Source: Sphingobacterium corticibacter | Lineage (GTDB): Bacteria > Bacteroidota > Bacteroidia > Sphingobacteriales > Sphingobacteriaceae | Reading direction: 5' to 3' | DNA: 64,000 nt | Assembly: GCF_003076635.1 (NCBI RefSeq) | Contig: NZ_QDKG01000001.1 | Span: forward strand, 1,054,001-1,118,000 | Notes under the pieces: model-generated | What the model was told of the DNA's origin: nothing | The model's database searches: none | What the model saw: the letters and a program-made list of their open reading frames with translations, nothing else | Made by a program: the position numbers and the translations under genes | Part shown: positions 27,729 to 34,290 of the stretch, in pieces | How positions within the stretch are numbered: the stretch's first letter is position 1 | Layout: every line of letters starts with the position of its first letter

Positions 27729-28379
27729 ATGTCAAACACAAAAAAAATAGCCATTATCGGCTTGGGCAACATTGGAAAAGCCGTTGCCGAAAATCTTGTA
27801 AAAGGTAATCGTCCGGTTGTTCTTGCCAGCAGAAAATTGGAAGATGCGACAGCATTAGCCCAACAACTGGGAACGTTAGCAACATCCGCAGAGGTATCGG
27901 ATGCGATCAAAGAGGCCGATATTATAGTATTGGCGGTCTGGTTCAATACCATCCAGGAATTTTTCTCACAATACGCCTCGGAATTTCAGGGGAAAATCAT
28001 CATCGATCCTTCTAACCCGATTGCACCGGATGAAAACGGCGGCTTCAAAAAAATCATTGGGGAAAAAGAATCCGCAGGTCAGCTTAATGCAGCTATACTT
28101 CCTGAAGGAACCAAATTGGCAAAAGCATTAGGGACATTGGGAGCGGCTTCACTTGCGGGTGCAGCGTTTCAAAAGCCAGAAGAAGCAGTATTGTTCTACG
28201 CTACAGATGACACAAGCATCAATACAGATGTTGAGCAACTTATTCATGATAGTGGCTTTGAACCGGTACGTGTGGGCGAATTAGACCAATCAATACGAAT
28301 AGAAGTATTCGGCGACCTGCATGAATTTGGAGCATTAGGAAAACCTGTTACTCTTGCAGAAGCAAAGGCGAAACTTTAA
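27729..28379 (+). CDS. NAD(P)-binding oxidoreductase (F420-reductase-like)
   Basis: A 216-residue Rossmann protein of the NADPH-dependent F420 reductase-like family. The dinucleotide loop is IIGLGNIGKAVAENL (GxGxxG) at the N-terminus, followed by VLASRKLED, where the basic residues after strand 2 favour NADPH. Further segments are DIIVLAVWFNTIQEFF and KIIIDPSNPIAPDENG. In Bacteroidota these proteins are annotated broadly; no F420 synthesis is expected, so the real substrate is unknown. It lies behind a Crp-type regulator and has its own promoter. Confidence 0.82.
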   Translation: MSNTKKIAIIGLGNIGKAVAENLVKGNRPVVLASRKLEDATALAQQLGTLATSAEVSDAIKEADIIVLAVWFNTIQEFFSQYASEFQGKIIIDPSNPIAPDENGGFKKIIGEKESAGQLNAAILPEGTKLAKALGTLGAASLAGAAFQKPEEAVLFYATDDTSINTDVEQLIHDSGFEPVRVGELDQSIRIEVFGDLHEFGALGKPVTLAEAKAKL

Positions 28380-28401
28380 GATCTAACAATTTGAACAAAG
28401 C

Positions 28402-28440
28402 AATGAACCAATAATTTTTGTTATTGGTTCATTTATAAAA
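28402..28440 (+). terminator. Hairpin after the NADP-binding oxidoreductase gene
   Basis: AATGAACCAATAA pairs perfectly with TTATTGGTTCATT around a 6-nt loop, 22 bp after the stop codon. Only TTATAAAA follows, so termination may be partial and the next gene may be read through. Confidence 0.6.
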
Positions 28441-28454
28441 AAGCACAAGCAACA

Positions 28455-28805
28455 ATGAGCAATACAAAAACAAACGAGATACTGACACATCATCTTACGG
28501 CATTTGGAAACAATGATCTCGATGAGATTATGAAAGACTACACCGAAGAGTCGGAAGTCCTTACGATTGATGGTGCAATAAAAGGCTTAGTTCTTATTCG
28601 CAACTTCTTTGCTGAAATGTTTGCCACCATTCCAACAGGTTCGGAATTTGAAATGAAACAGCTTACCATAGCAGGAAATGTTGCGCACATCATTTGGGCA
28701 AGTAAATCGAAAATTGCTGAAATTCCAATGGGTTCAGATACATTCTTGTTTGAAGATGATAAAATTAAGACCCATACGGTAGTAGCCTATATTAGCTATA
28801 AATAA
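28455..28805 (+). CDS. NTF2-like (SnoaL-type) protein
   Basis: A 116-residue protein with the cone-shaped NTF2-like fold: N-terminal helix (ILTHHLTAFGNNDLDEIMKDY), then strands with ESEVLTIDGAIKGLVLIRNFF and a final sheet with VAHIIWASKSKIAEIPMGSD and FEDDKIKTHTVVAY. Members are small enzymes or binding proteins, so a specific reaction cannot be given. It follows the oxidoreductase gene by 75 bp across a hairpin and precedes a DUF2798 gene, forming a run of small genes also seen together on Bacteroidota mobile elements. Confidence 0.85.
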   Translation: MSNTKTNEILTHHLTAFGNNDLDEIMKDYTEESEVLTIDGAIKGLVLIRNFFAEMFATIPTGSEFEMKQLTIAGNVAHIIWASKSKIAEIPMGSDTFLFEDDKIKTHTVVAYISYK

Positions 28806-28864
28806 TCACGTAGCAATATCTGGGACATTAAAAATCTGGACTTTTATCAATTTTCAAAGGTTAA

Positions 28865-29068
28865 ATGAAAAAGAAACATTTCAAATACATCAATACATTA
28901 TTTATTGTATTCCCAATGACCTTGATTATGGCATTTGTGGGAATTATTAGGCACTATGGCTTTGATGGTGGCTGGTTCTTCATGTTCCTTAAAACGTGGG
29001 TTGCCATGCTGCCAATTGCCTATGTTGCCGCATTCATTATCATCCCCCAGGCCCGTAAGCTTACCTAA
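28865..29068 (+). CDS. DUF2798 family small membrane protein
   Basis: A 67-residue protein with two hydrophobic helices (FIVFPMTLIMAFVGIIRHYG and FLKTWVAMLPIAYVAAFIII) and a basic start and end. The pattern, including the conserved proline in the first helix and LPIAYVAAF in the second, fits DUF2798. Function unknown. It converges on the LytTR regulator gene 36 bp away. Confidence 0.85.
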   Translation: MKKKHFKYINTLFIVFPMTLIMAFVGIIRHYGFDGGWFFMFLKTWVAMLPIAYVAAFIIIPQARKLT

Positions 29069-29104
29069 AGGATCGCGATAAAATCATAAATAGATACTCG
29101 ATCG

Positions 29105-29830
29105 CTAACCCTCTGGGTTGAGTGATCCCCCAGCATAGATCCTGAAAAATTCTTTCTTATAGACGTCTCCCAACGGTACTTCATTTTCTCCAAGATAAAT
29201 GTTGTGATGATCAAATGAATCGATAAAATTGATGTTTACAACATAAGATTTGCTAACCCTTAAAAAAGTGCCATGCGGTATCTTTTGGTGAATAGTCTTC
29301 AGATTCATTGCCGTAATCAGCTTTTGGTTACCGGTATAAATAACCACATAATCTTTCAAACCCTCGATGTATTTGATATCCGCAAAATTGATCCTGAAAA
29401 ACCGGCGTTCCGATTTTATGATCAAATAATCTCCGGTATTGGACTCTAACGTGTTTTTTTCAGTTTCATCGGAAAGCAATTTCTTGTAAGTTTCTGCTTT
29501 ATTGATTGCTTTTTGCAGCCGGGATTTATCAACCGGTTTCAACAGGTAATCAATGGCATCAAGTTCATAGCTTTCCAGCGCATATTTAGGATATGCCGTA
29601 GTGAAAATTACAAGTGTATTCTTTGGTAATTGAGAAGCAAATTGGAGCCCTGTTACCATTGGCATTTCAATATCCAGAAAAATGACATCTACACTATTTG
29701 TTTCTAAAAACTTTATCGCCGAAGGAGCATTAGGAAACATACCGAGTATTTCAATATCGGATACGTCATTTATAAGTGCCTGCATTTCCTGTCTTGCCAG
29801 AGGTTCATCGTCTACTATAATACAGTTCAT
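29105..29830 (-). CDS. LytTR-type response regulator
   Basis: A 241-residue response regulator. The receiver domain has the acidic pair in CIIVDDEP, the phospho-acceptor Asp53 in VIFLDIEMP and KPVDKSRLQKAI with the conserved lysine. Residues 130-235 form a LytTR DNA-binding domain (GDYLIIKSERRFFRINFADI; YVVIYTGNQKLITAMNLKTI; GTFLRVSKSYVVNI). LytTR domains bind short direct repeats on one face of the helix. Its ATG overlaps the stop of the kinase gene (ATGA). Eight TTNGTATAA boxes in four 21-bp pairs occur in this element, one pair before its own operon, and are the best candidate sites. Confidence 0.93.
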   Translation of the reverse strand: MNCIIVDDEPLARQEMQALINDVSDIEILGMFPNAPSAIKFLETNSVDVIFLDIEMPMVTGLQFASQLPKNTLVIFTTAYPKYALESYELDAIDYLLKPVDKSRLQKAINKAETYKKLLSDETEKNTLESNTGDYLIIKSERRFFRINFADIKYIEGLKDYVVIYTGNQKLITAMNLKTIHQKIPHGTFLRVSKSYVVNINFIDSFDHHNIYLGENEVPLGDVYKKEFFRIYAGGSLNPEG

Positions 29831-30903
29831 AATGGGATTGTTAATTTTATTTCATATTTAGTTTCTGTCGAATTGATGTCAAGAGTATGGTTATGACCAT
29901 ACAAAAGTTCAAGTCGCCTTCTTATATTTCCTAAGCCCAATCCACTGCTTTTCTCACTGGCAGAAGGTATATAATTGGGATCTTTTGAATTGACACAACT
30001 GAAGTAAAGTGTGTTGTCTTTCACATCTATGTTTACATAAACAAACGATTCCTCTCCACTTATATTCACACTGTGTTTTACGGCATTTTCCACAAAAGTG
30101 GTAAAAAGATTAGGCGGAAGAAATACGCTCTTAATAATATTGCAATCTGTATCGGTACTGATTTTTACCGATAGATTATCCCTTCTTATGGTTTCGAGAT
30201 CCAAAAAGTTGGAAAGGAAATTAATTTCGGACTTCAATAATGTACGTTCATCATTGTTCTCATAAAGTTGGTAACGAAGAAATTCCGAAAGCTTCATAAT
30301 CACCATCCCCGCTTTGTCCGGATCACTTCTTACCAGAGATTTAATGCCGTTAAGCGTATTAAATAAAAAGTGGGGATTCATCTGGTTCCTAAGCTCGTTC
30401 AATTCCATGTTGAAATTGATTTTGTTCAGCTCATTTATCTTTTGATTGTCCCTCATCCACCTTTGAAATAACTTGATCATTGTTGTTACCAGGATTATTG
30501 GAATGAGGATAATAATAGATTCATAAAACCCTCTACCAGCATTGTCACGTTCAATATCAGGGCGTGTATTAGGGAAGAAAATCTCCAGAACATTTGACAT
30601 AACGCTTAATGATAGAATGACCAGTAATACCAGAAGAGAAAAATAGATCAGGTAACGCCCTTTAAAGAAAAATACGGGAACGAGAATATTAATGTTAACG
30701 TAGCACATAAATACCAGCGGAATATAGACAAACAGCACTTTCAGCGCTCTGAAAGAACCCCGATATTCTGTAACATCCTTAGAATAGGATAGTATTGCCA
30801 ACATAGCCAATAATAGCACTATATGGCGTAACAACCTGTATTTATCTTCCGTTATAAATCGTATAACCTTCGTATCCTGTACCTCTATCGTATTGTAGCC
30901 CAT
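29827..30903 (-). CDS. LytS-type sensor histidine kinase
   Basis: The ATG at 30903 (MGYNTIEVQ) is chosen over an in-frame start at 30942, because a perfect TATCTTTG -7 box lies at 30932-30925 and transcription should begin inside the longer frame. The 358-residue kinase has about four membrane helices in residues 20-150, then a cytoplasmic His_kinase domain with QMNPHFLFNTLNGIKSLV (phospho-His in the HFLFN motif) and an ATPase end with LPPNLFTTFVENAVKHSV and SSGLGLGNIRRRLELLYG. No extracellular sensor domain is seen, so the signal may be sensed in the membrane. It forms an operon with the LytTR regulator (4-bp overlap). Confidence 0.9.
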   Translation of the reverse strand: MGYNTIEVQDTKVIRFITEDKYRLLRHIVLLLAMLAILSYSKDVTEYRGSFRALKVLFVYIPLVFMCYVNINILVPVFFFKGRYLIYFSLLVLLVILSLSVMSNVLEIFFPNTRPDIERDNAGRGFYESIIILIPIILVTTMIKLFQRWMRDNQKINELNKINFNMELNELRNQMNPHFLFNTLNGIKSLVRSDPDKAGMVIMKLSEFLRYQLYENNDERTLLKSEINFLSNFLDLETIRRDNLSVKISTDTDCNIIKSVFLPPNLFTTFVENAVKHSVNISGEESFVYVNIDVKDNTLYFSCVNSKDPNYIPSASEKSSGLGLGNIRRRLELLYGHNHTLDINSTETKYEIKLTIPL

Positions 30904-30924
30904 AGCTCTAAAAAAATTCTCTAA

Positions 30925-30990
30925 CAAAGATAAAACATACATAGCCTTAAAAATTGTAAATTATACAAACCGTCGCCTCTTTTATACTAA
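30925..30990 (-). promoter_or_regulatory. LytTR-box promoter of the LytS/LytTR operon (autoregulation)
   Basis: On the minus strand TTAGTATAA (30990-30982) and TTTGTATAA (30969-30961) are 21 bp apart. TATCTTTG (30932-30925), a perfect TAnnTTTG box, begins 28 bases after the second repeat. This places the start of transcription about 15-20 bases before the ATG at 30903. Confidence 0.8.
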
Positions 30991-31008
30991 ACCATAATAA
31001 GAGGGGAT

Positions 31009-31074
31009 TTAGTATAAAATGTAAGTCGGTTGGTATAAAAACGAAAAATCACCTTTCTATTATCATTTCCTTTG
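31009..31074 (+). promoter_or_regulatory. LytTR-box promoter of the 31097 operon
   Basis: TTAGTATAA (31009-31017) and TTGGTATAA (31030-31038) are 21 bp apart. TTCCTTTG (31067-31074), one mismatch from TAnnTTTG, begins 28 bases later. It is divergent from the matching promoter of the kinase operon. Confidence 0.76.
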
Positions 31075-31096
31075 TCTTGTTCATAATAACAAGGCT

Positions 31097-31546
31097 ATGA
31101 ATTTACTAACGACACTTCAGCAATATACCTCCCAGATAATGGACGATCCTCTTTTATCCGGTGGGCAGCAAGAGCAGAAAATGATTCAGGTTTTTGACCT
31201 GTGCCATTTTATTGATGTCTACGATCATTCCCTGGAAATCGTAGATTATAAACACAAGATCTGTGTTGTCAAAGATCGAGGTGTCCGTAAAGGGATTTAT
31301 TTCTGCGACCTGATTTATAACACCAGATATTGTTTTGACAAATGGTTTTATAGGCGTGAAAACATCACAACTACCCGAAATCAATTAAAGATAAAAGAAT
31401 TGTGGTTTGTGTCCGTAGTAGAAAGCCTGTTGTCTGATGATCTCACAGATAGCAGAGCGTTTGTGCAGAAAAACGGTGTCAAAAATCTATACGATCAAAT
31501 ATTCTATTTCAACTTTTCACAATCAATAATAAAAAAAATAAATTAA
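31097..31546 (+). CDS. Unrecognised 149-residue cytoplasmic protein of the LytTR-box regulon
   Basis: I do not recognise the family. There is no signal peptide or membrane helix. The protein is mixed alpha/beta with an N-terminal helix (NLLTTLQQYTSQIMDD), a strand-rich middle (SLEIVDYKHKICVVKDRGVR, then YFCDLIYNTRYCFDKW) and a basic C-terminus. Four cysteines are present but not in a motif. It is first in an operon with the outer-membrane barrel gene (5-bp gap) and a small HMA-like gene. A LytTR-box promoter stands 23 bp upstream. Its place directly opposite the LytS/LytTR operon suggests a role in the same response. Confidence 0.7.
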   Translation: MNLLTTLQQYTSQIMDDPLLSGGQQEQKMIQVFDLCHFIDVYDHSLEIVDYKHKICVVKDRGVRKGIYFCDLIYNTRYCFDKWFYRRENITTTRNQLKIKELWFVSVVESLLSDDLTDSRAFVQKNGVKNLYDQIFYFNFSQSIIKKIN

Positions 31547-31551
31547 TTTAT

Positions 31552-32577
31552 ATGGAAATGATAAAAAAATTGGCATTGGTATTCGGGGTTTTATTATTCT
31601 CGGCAAAAGGTTTTTCTCAGGAAATAGATACGCTTAAAATTCGTAAGGATAGTGTCAATGTTCCAAAGCGTACAGTAGCTTATGCGGCTGATAAGATTGC
31701 TATTGCCCGTCCTCTGAATATAGAATTTTCACTTCCTGCACCTTACAATTTCACTTCAAAACGTGGAAACACCCCATTGCAGGATGGAAGGGTAAATGAC
31801 TTTACCCAATTGAAAGTAAGTGCCAATGTTAACTTTCTAAAAAAGAAAACATGGATGTTGGGTGCTACCGCTGGTTATAGATATACCGGAGCGGAATCTA
31901 ATATGTTTGAACCCGTTACAAATAACCCGACTGTCATTAAAGAGGATTTCCACTATCTCTATTCTTCGCTCAACTTCACCTATTTTTCTTCGCTTTTTAA
32001 GAAGCGTACCATTTACACTTCCAGTGTGATAGTGGAAGGCAGCGATCAGCACTTTGAACGGGTTAAAGGTTTTCTTTCCGGGGTAATGGTATTAAAAGGT
32101 ACGGCAAAGACTAAAATGATGGTGGGCTTAGCAGTAAACATAGACCCTACTGCACAAATTCCGGTTATTCCCGTTTTTACCTATGAACACCGATTTGATA
32201 ACGGTCTGATAGCCGACGTAACCCTTCCTAAAAGTGTATATCTCCGTAAATATCTATTCAAGAATACGGGAAGGGTATCACTGGGCACCGAAATGGATCA
32301 AACCACTTTTTATGTATATAACATTGACGGTAGCAACCCTAGTCAACGATTCCAATACAGACAACTCGATATTAATTCCGGTCTAGTGTACGAACACGCA
32401 ATCGGTGATTTTATAATTACAGGTAAAACAGGCGTAAAGCTAACGCCTAACGGAAGATTGTTCAGAAAAGAGGACAACTTTAATGATGCTGTGTTTGAGA
32501 TAACCCCCGATCCTGTATTCTATTTCAACGTAGGAGTTTCCTTCAATCCATTTACATTCCTTAAAAAGAATAAATAG
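31552..32577 (+). CDS. Outer-membrane beta-barrel protein (DUF6268-like)
   Basis: 341 residues with a signal peptide (KKLALVFGVLLFSAKGFSQ). The mature protein has alternating amphipathic strands typical of a porin-like barrel: VNDFTQLKVSANVNFL, TWMLGATAGYRYTG, YLYSSLNFTYFSSLF, and a final strand ending in FYFNVGVSFNPFTFLKKNK. It resembles the DUF6268 outer-membrane family, a tentative match. The ATG at 31552 or a second ATG six bases later could be used. It sits between two small genes in an operon with a LytTR-box promoter, so the envelope appears to be the site of the response. Confidence 0.75.
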   Translation: MEMIKKLALVFGVLLFSAKGFSQEIDTLKIRKDSVNVPKRTVAYAADKIAIARPLNIEFSLPAPYNFTSKRGNTPLQDGRVNDFTQLKVSANVNFLKKKTWMLGATAGYRYTGAESNMFEPVTNNPTVIKEDFHYLYSSLNFTYFSSLFKKRTIYTSSVIVEGSDQHFERVKGFLSGVMVLKGTAKTKMMVGLAVNIDPTAQIPVIPVFTYEHRFDNGLIADVTLPKSVYLRKYLFKNTGRVSLGTEMDQTTFYVYNIDGSNPSQRFQYRQLDINSGLVYEHAIGDFIITGKTGVKLTPNGRLFRKEDNFNDAVFEITPDPVFYFNVGVSFNPFTFLKKNK

Positions 32578-32585
32578 ACCTGATT

Positions 32586-32816
32586 ATGATAAAGGTGTTT
32601 AAGACAAATATTGATAGTCCGGATCATGCAGATTTAGTCAAGAACAGCCTCTTAATGAAATTTCCGGGTTTCAGAATTGATTTTGATTTGGAAGATTCCG
32701 ATAGAATCCTCAGAGTTGAGGGAGGTTACTTTCGGGCAGAAGAAATTTCCGGTTGCCTTAAAGAGCATGGCTTCACTTGTGTGGATCTTCCTATTGACTT
32801 ATCTTTTGATATATGA
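32586..32816 (+). CDS. Small HMA-like (ferredoxin-fold) protein
   Basis: 76 residues. The layout IKVFKTNI (strand), DHADLVKNSLLMKFPG (helix), FRIDFDLEDSD and ILRVEGG (strands), AEEISGCLKEHG (helix) and FTCVDLPI (strand) fits a heavy-metal-associated-domain fold, but the CxxC loop is replaced by an acidic stretch (NIDSPDH). Such CxxC-less proteins occur in many Bacteroidota. It is last in the 31097 operon, 8 bp after the barrel gene, and resembles the product of the 18457 gene, which has the same promoter type. Confidence 0.75.
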   Translation: MIKVFKTNIDSPDHADLVKNSLLMKFPGFRIDFDLEDSDRILRVEGGYFRAEEISGCLKEHGFTCVDLPIDLSFDI

Positions 32817-32862
32817 AATTTACAGTAGGAGAACTTGATTCTTCCTCTGTAAATTTTCTTTT
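32816..32862 (+). terminator. Intrinsic terminator after the 31097-32586 operon
   Basis: AAATTTACAG with a following AGGAGAA pairs imperfectly with TTCTTCCT and CTGTAAATTT, a long stem starting at the stop codon, followed by TTTTCTTTT. Confidence 0.7.
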
Positions 32863-32938
32863 AGACAGCTAATTAATTAACTCTTGTTCGATACTCTGTC
32901 TTCAACATTACTAAGCTATTGATAAAAAAGAACTGCTG

Positions 32939-32983
32939 AAATTTTGTTCTGTTATTTCAAAATAACAGAATAAAATTTTTTTT
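32939..32983 (+). terminator. Second strong terminator-like hairpin before the right rteC
   Basis: AAATTTT and TTCTGTTATT pair with AATAACAGAA and AAAATTT around TCAA, with one internal mismatch and eight T behind. It separates the LytTR-box operon from the rteC-like gene 70 bp downstream. It could also act as an attenuator in that gene's leader. Confidence 0.65.
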
Positions 32984-33052
32984 GCATTGTTCAGTCAGTA
33001 GTCCAGTAAAATCCCAAACAACAAAACACTTAATTGAAGTAAGAAATATTAG

Positions 33053-33895
33053 ATGAACAATTTTTGCAAAGAAGTAATTCAAAAACTGGATGAAGAGATT
33101 AAAGAACTTAGCTTTGAAGAAGATAATATTATATTGTTATCTGAAGCTGTAGTTGAGCTGATTTTAGTCCGAATAAAGCAAATCAAACAGTATGTGCTGG
33201 AAAAAGGGTTTAAAGATATTGATGAAGAGATAAACTTCTTTAAAAAAGTAAAACCGAGTATCGTTTCAAAGCTTATCTATTACAATGCAATCTATAAAAT
33301 AGAATCGAAAAAGCCGTATGGCGGTGATAAGGCTCTAAAAAAATATTTAGAGAATGAAGTTACTAAGCTGAAAAGGTTTTTCGATAACAATCTTGATTTT
33401 TATAGATATTACCGAACCAATAGTACCTATCTTGACCACAAGTATTTCATTCGGGGAAAATACGACATCAAGCTAAGTTTGGATACCTACTATTTTGAAT
33501 CTGACCATAGCTTTGCAACATCCCATGATTACAAAGCCGCAAAAATATTGGCAAATGATTTAATACAAGTTTATCTGGAAGATCAGTTATTCAAGAAAAA
33601 TATAAACACGTCTCCTAAAAATTATTTAATAGCACCATCACCGCTATCCTGGACATCAAGTAAAACTTCCCTTATTGAGTTAATCTATGCTTTACATTCT
33701 CAGGCAACTTTCAATAACGGATTAGTTGATATTAAATTGATCGCAAAAACCTTTGAGGAAGTTTTTAATATTGAATTGGGAGACTTTTATCGGACATATT
33801 TAGAACTCCGCAACCGAAAAACCAATCGCACCAAATTTATTGACTCTCTACGGGATAGCCTTACCAGAAAAATGGATGAACAAGACGAAGAATAG
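33053..33895 (+). CDS. rteC: RteC family regulator (right copy)
   Basis: 280 residues, related to the left RteC (17359) over the full length but clearly diverged. Shared features are EKGFKDIDEEINFFKKVKP, SKLIYYNAIYKIESKKP, DFYRYYRTNSTYLDHKYF and SLIELIYALHSQATFNNG. The N-terminus is different. It faces the opposite way to the left copy, so the pair brackets the cargo. It may be an independent regulator of excision or a remnant of a second element nested in the first. A perfect 11-bp terminator stem overlaps its stop codon. Confidence 0.87.
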   Translation: MNNFCKEVIQKLDEEIKELSFEEDNIILLSEAVVELILVRIKQIKQYVLEKGFKDIDEEINFFKKVKPSIVSKLIYYNAIYKIESKKPYGGDKALKKYLENEVTKLKRFFDNNLDFYRYYRTNSTYLDHKYFIRGKYDIKLSLDTYYFESDHSFATSHDYKAAKILANDLIQVYLEDQLFKKNINTSPKNYLIAPSPLSWTSSKTSLIELIYALHSQATFNNGLVDIKLIAKTFEEVFNIELGDFYRTYLELRNRKTNRTKFIDSLRDSLTRKMDEQDEE

Positions 33896-33926
33896 ATTAT
33901 AATTTATTCTTCGTCTCATTTTTTTT
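33884..33926 (+). terminator. Terminator overlapping the right rteC stop codon
   Basis: GACGAAGAATA (inside the last codons) pairs perfectly with TATTCTTCGTC around a 10-nt loop and is followed by TCATTTTTTTT. Confidence 0.8.
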
Positions 33927-33964
33927 GTAAATTTGTATCTGATTTACAAGGAAAATAAGGAAAA

Positions 33965-34036
33965 ATGAATGCAACGAGCACCATTACCAAATCGTTACCT
34001 ACTACTATATTCCGCTTTGTAAACTACTCTTTATAA
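33965..34036 (+). pseudogene. 23-codon frame, possible 5' remnant of a gene or a leader peptide
   Basis: ATG with a good Shine-Dalgarno-like AAGGAAAAA and a TAAATTTG box about 30 bp upstream. The peptide MNATSTITKSLPTTIFRFV resembles the N-terminus of some Bacteroidota ABC exporters, but it stops after 23 residues and a terminator follows within 30 bp. It could be what is left of a gene after a deletion at the element boundary, or a leader peptide. Weakly supported. Confidence 0.25.
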
Positions 34037-34064
34037 GCTAATTCAGCTTTTTCTAACGTTTTTT

Positions 34065-34112
34065 AAAAAGAAAAACGAGACTATCTCACCAGATAGTCTC
34101 GTTTTTCTTTTT
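34065..34112. terminator. Perfect 22-bp stem bidirectional terminator
   Basis: The arm at 34065-34086 (containing ACGAGACTATCT) is perfectly complementary to 34091-34112 around a 4-nt CACC loop. Runs of A and T flank both sides, so it should work on both strands. Confidence 0.8.
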
Positions 34113-34177
34113 GGTGATAATCTGAGAAGAATTTATATCTTTACGCCATGAGCATCTCCATCTATACAACAATGGTT

Positions 34178-34253
34178 GCCAAACCTTGGCTGCCAGTGGT
34201 TACTAAGTAATCAGTCGAATCGTCTGATTATCTGGCTGTCTTGCCGAAGACAG
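34178..34253. other. Row of four small hairpins upstream of the MFS gene
   Basis: GCCAA/TTGGC (34178-34190), GGTTAC/GTAATC (34198-34212), AATCAG/CTGATT (34209-34229) and CTGTCT/AGACAG (34236-34253) lie in direct succession, 38-113 bp before the transporter ATG. They could be a structured mRNA leader or an att-like site. No known riboswitch class was recognised. Confidence 0.35.
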
Positions 34254-34290
34254 CGTGTATAATTTATTGTTGTTTCTTAGTATTTATTTT

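Larger units (their letters stand above)
33896..34290. other. Probable right boundary zone of the conjugative element
   Basis: This 395-bp stretch without a confident gene separates the last element-type gene (rteC) from genes that look chromosomal. It holds a TAAATTTG -7-like box (33928-33935), a 23-codon frame (33965-34036), a perfect 22-bp stem terminator (34065-34112) and a series of small hairpins (34178-34253). The exact element end and attachment site cannot be fixed because the left end is outside the window. Confidence 0.45.

Noticed and set aside
30925..31074. The TTNGTATAA boxes as ordinary sigma-70 TATAAT boxes
   Set aside because: They come in pairs with exact 21-bp spacing and a constant 28-base distance to a Bacteroidota-type -7 box in four promoters, which does not fit a -10 role.
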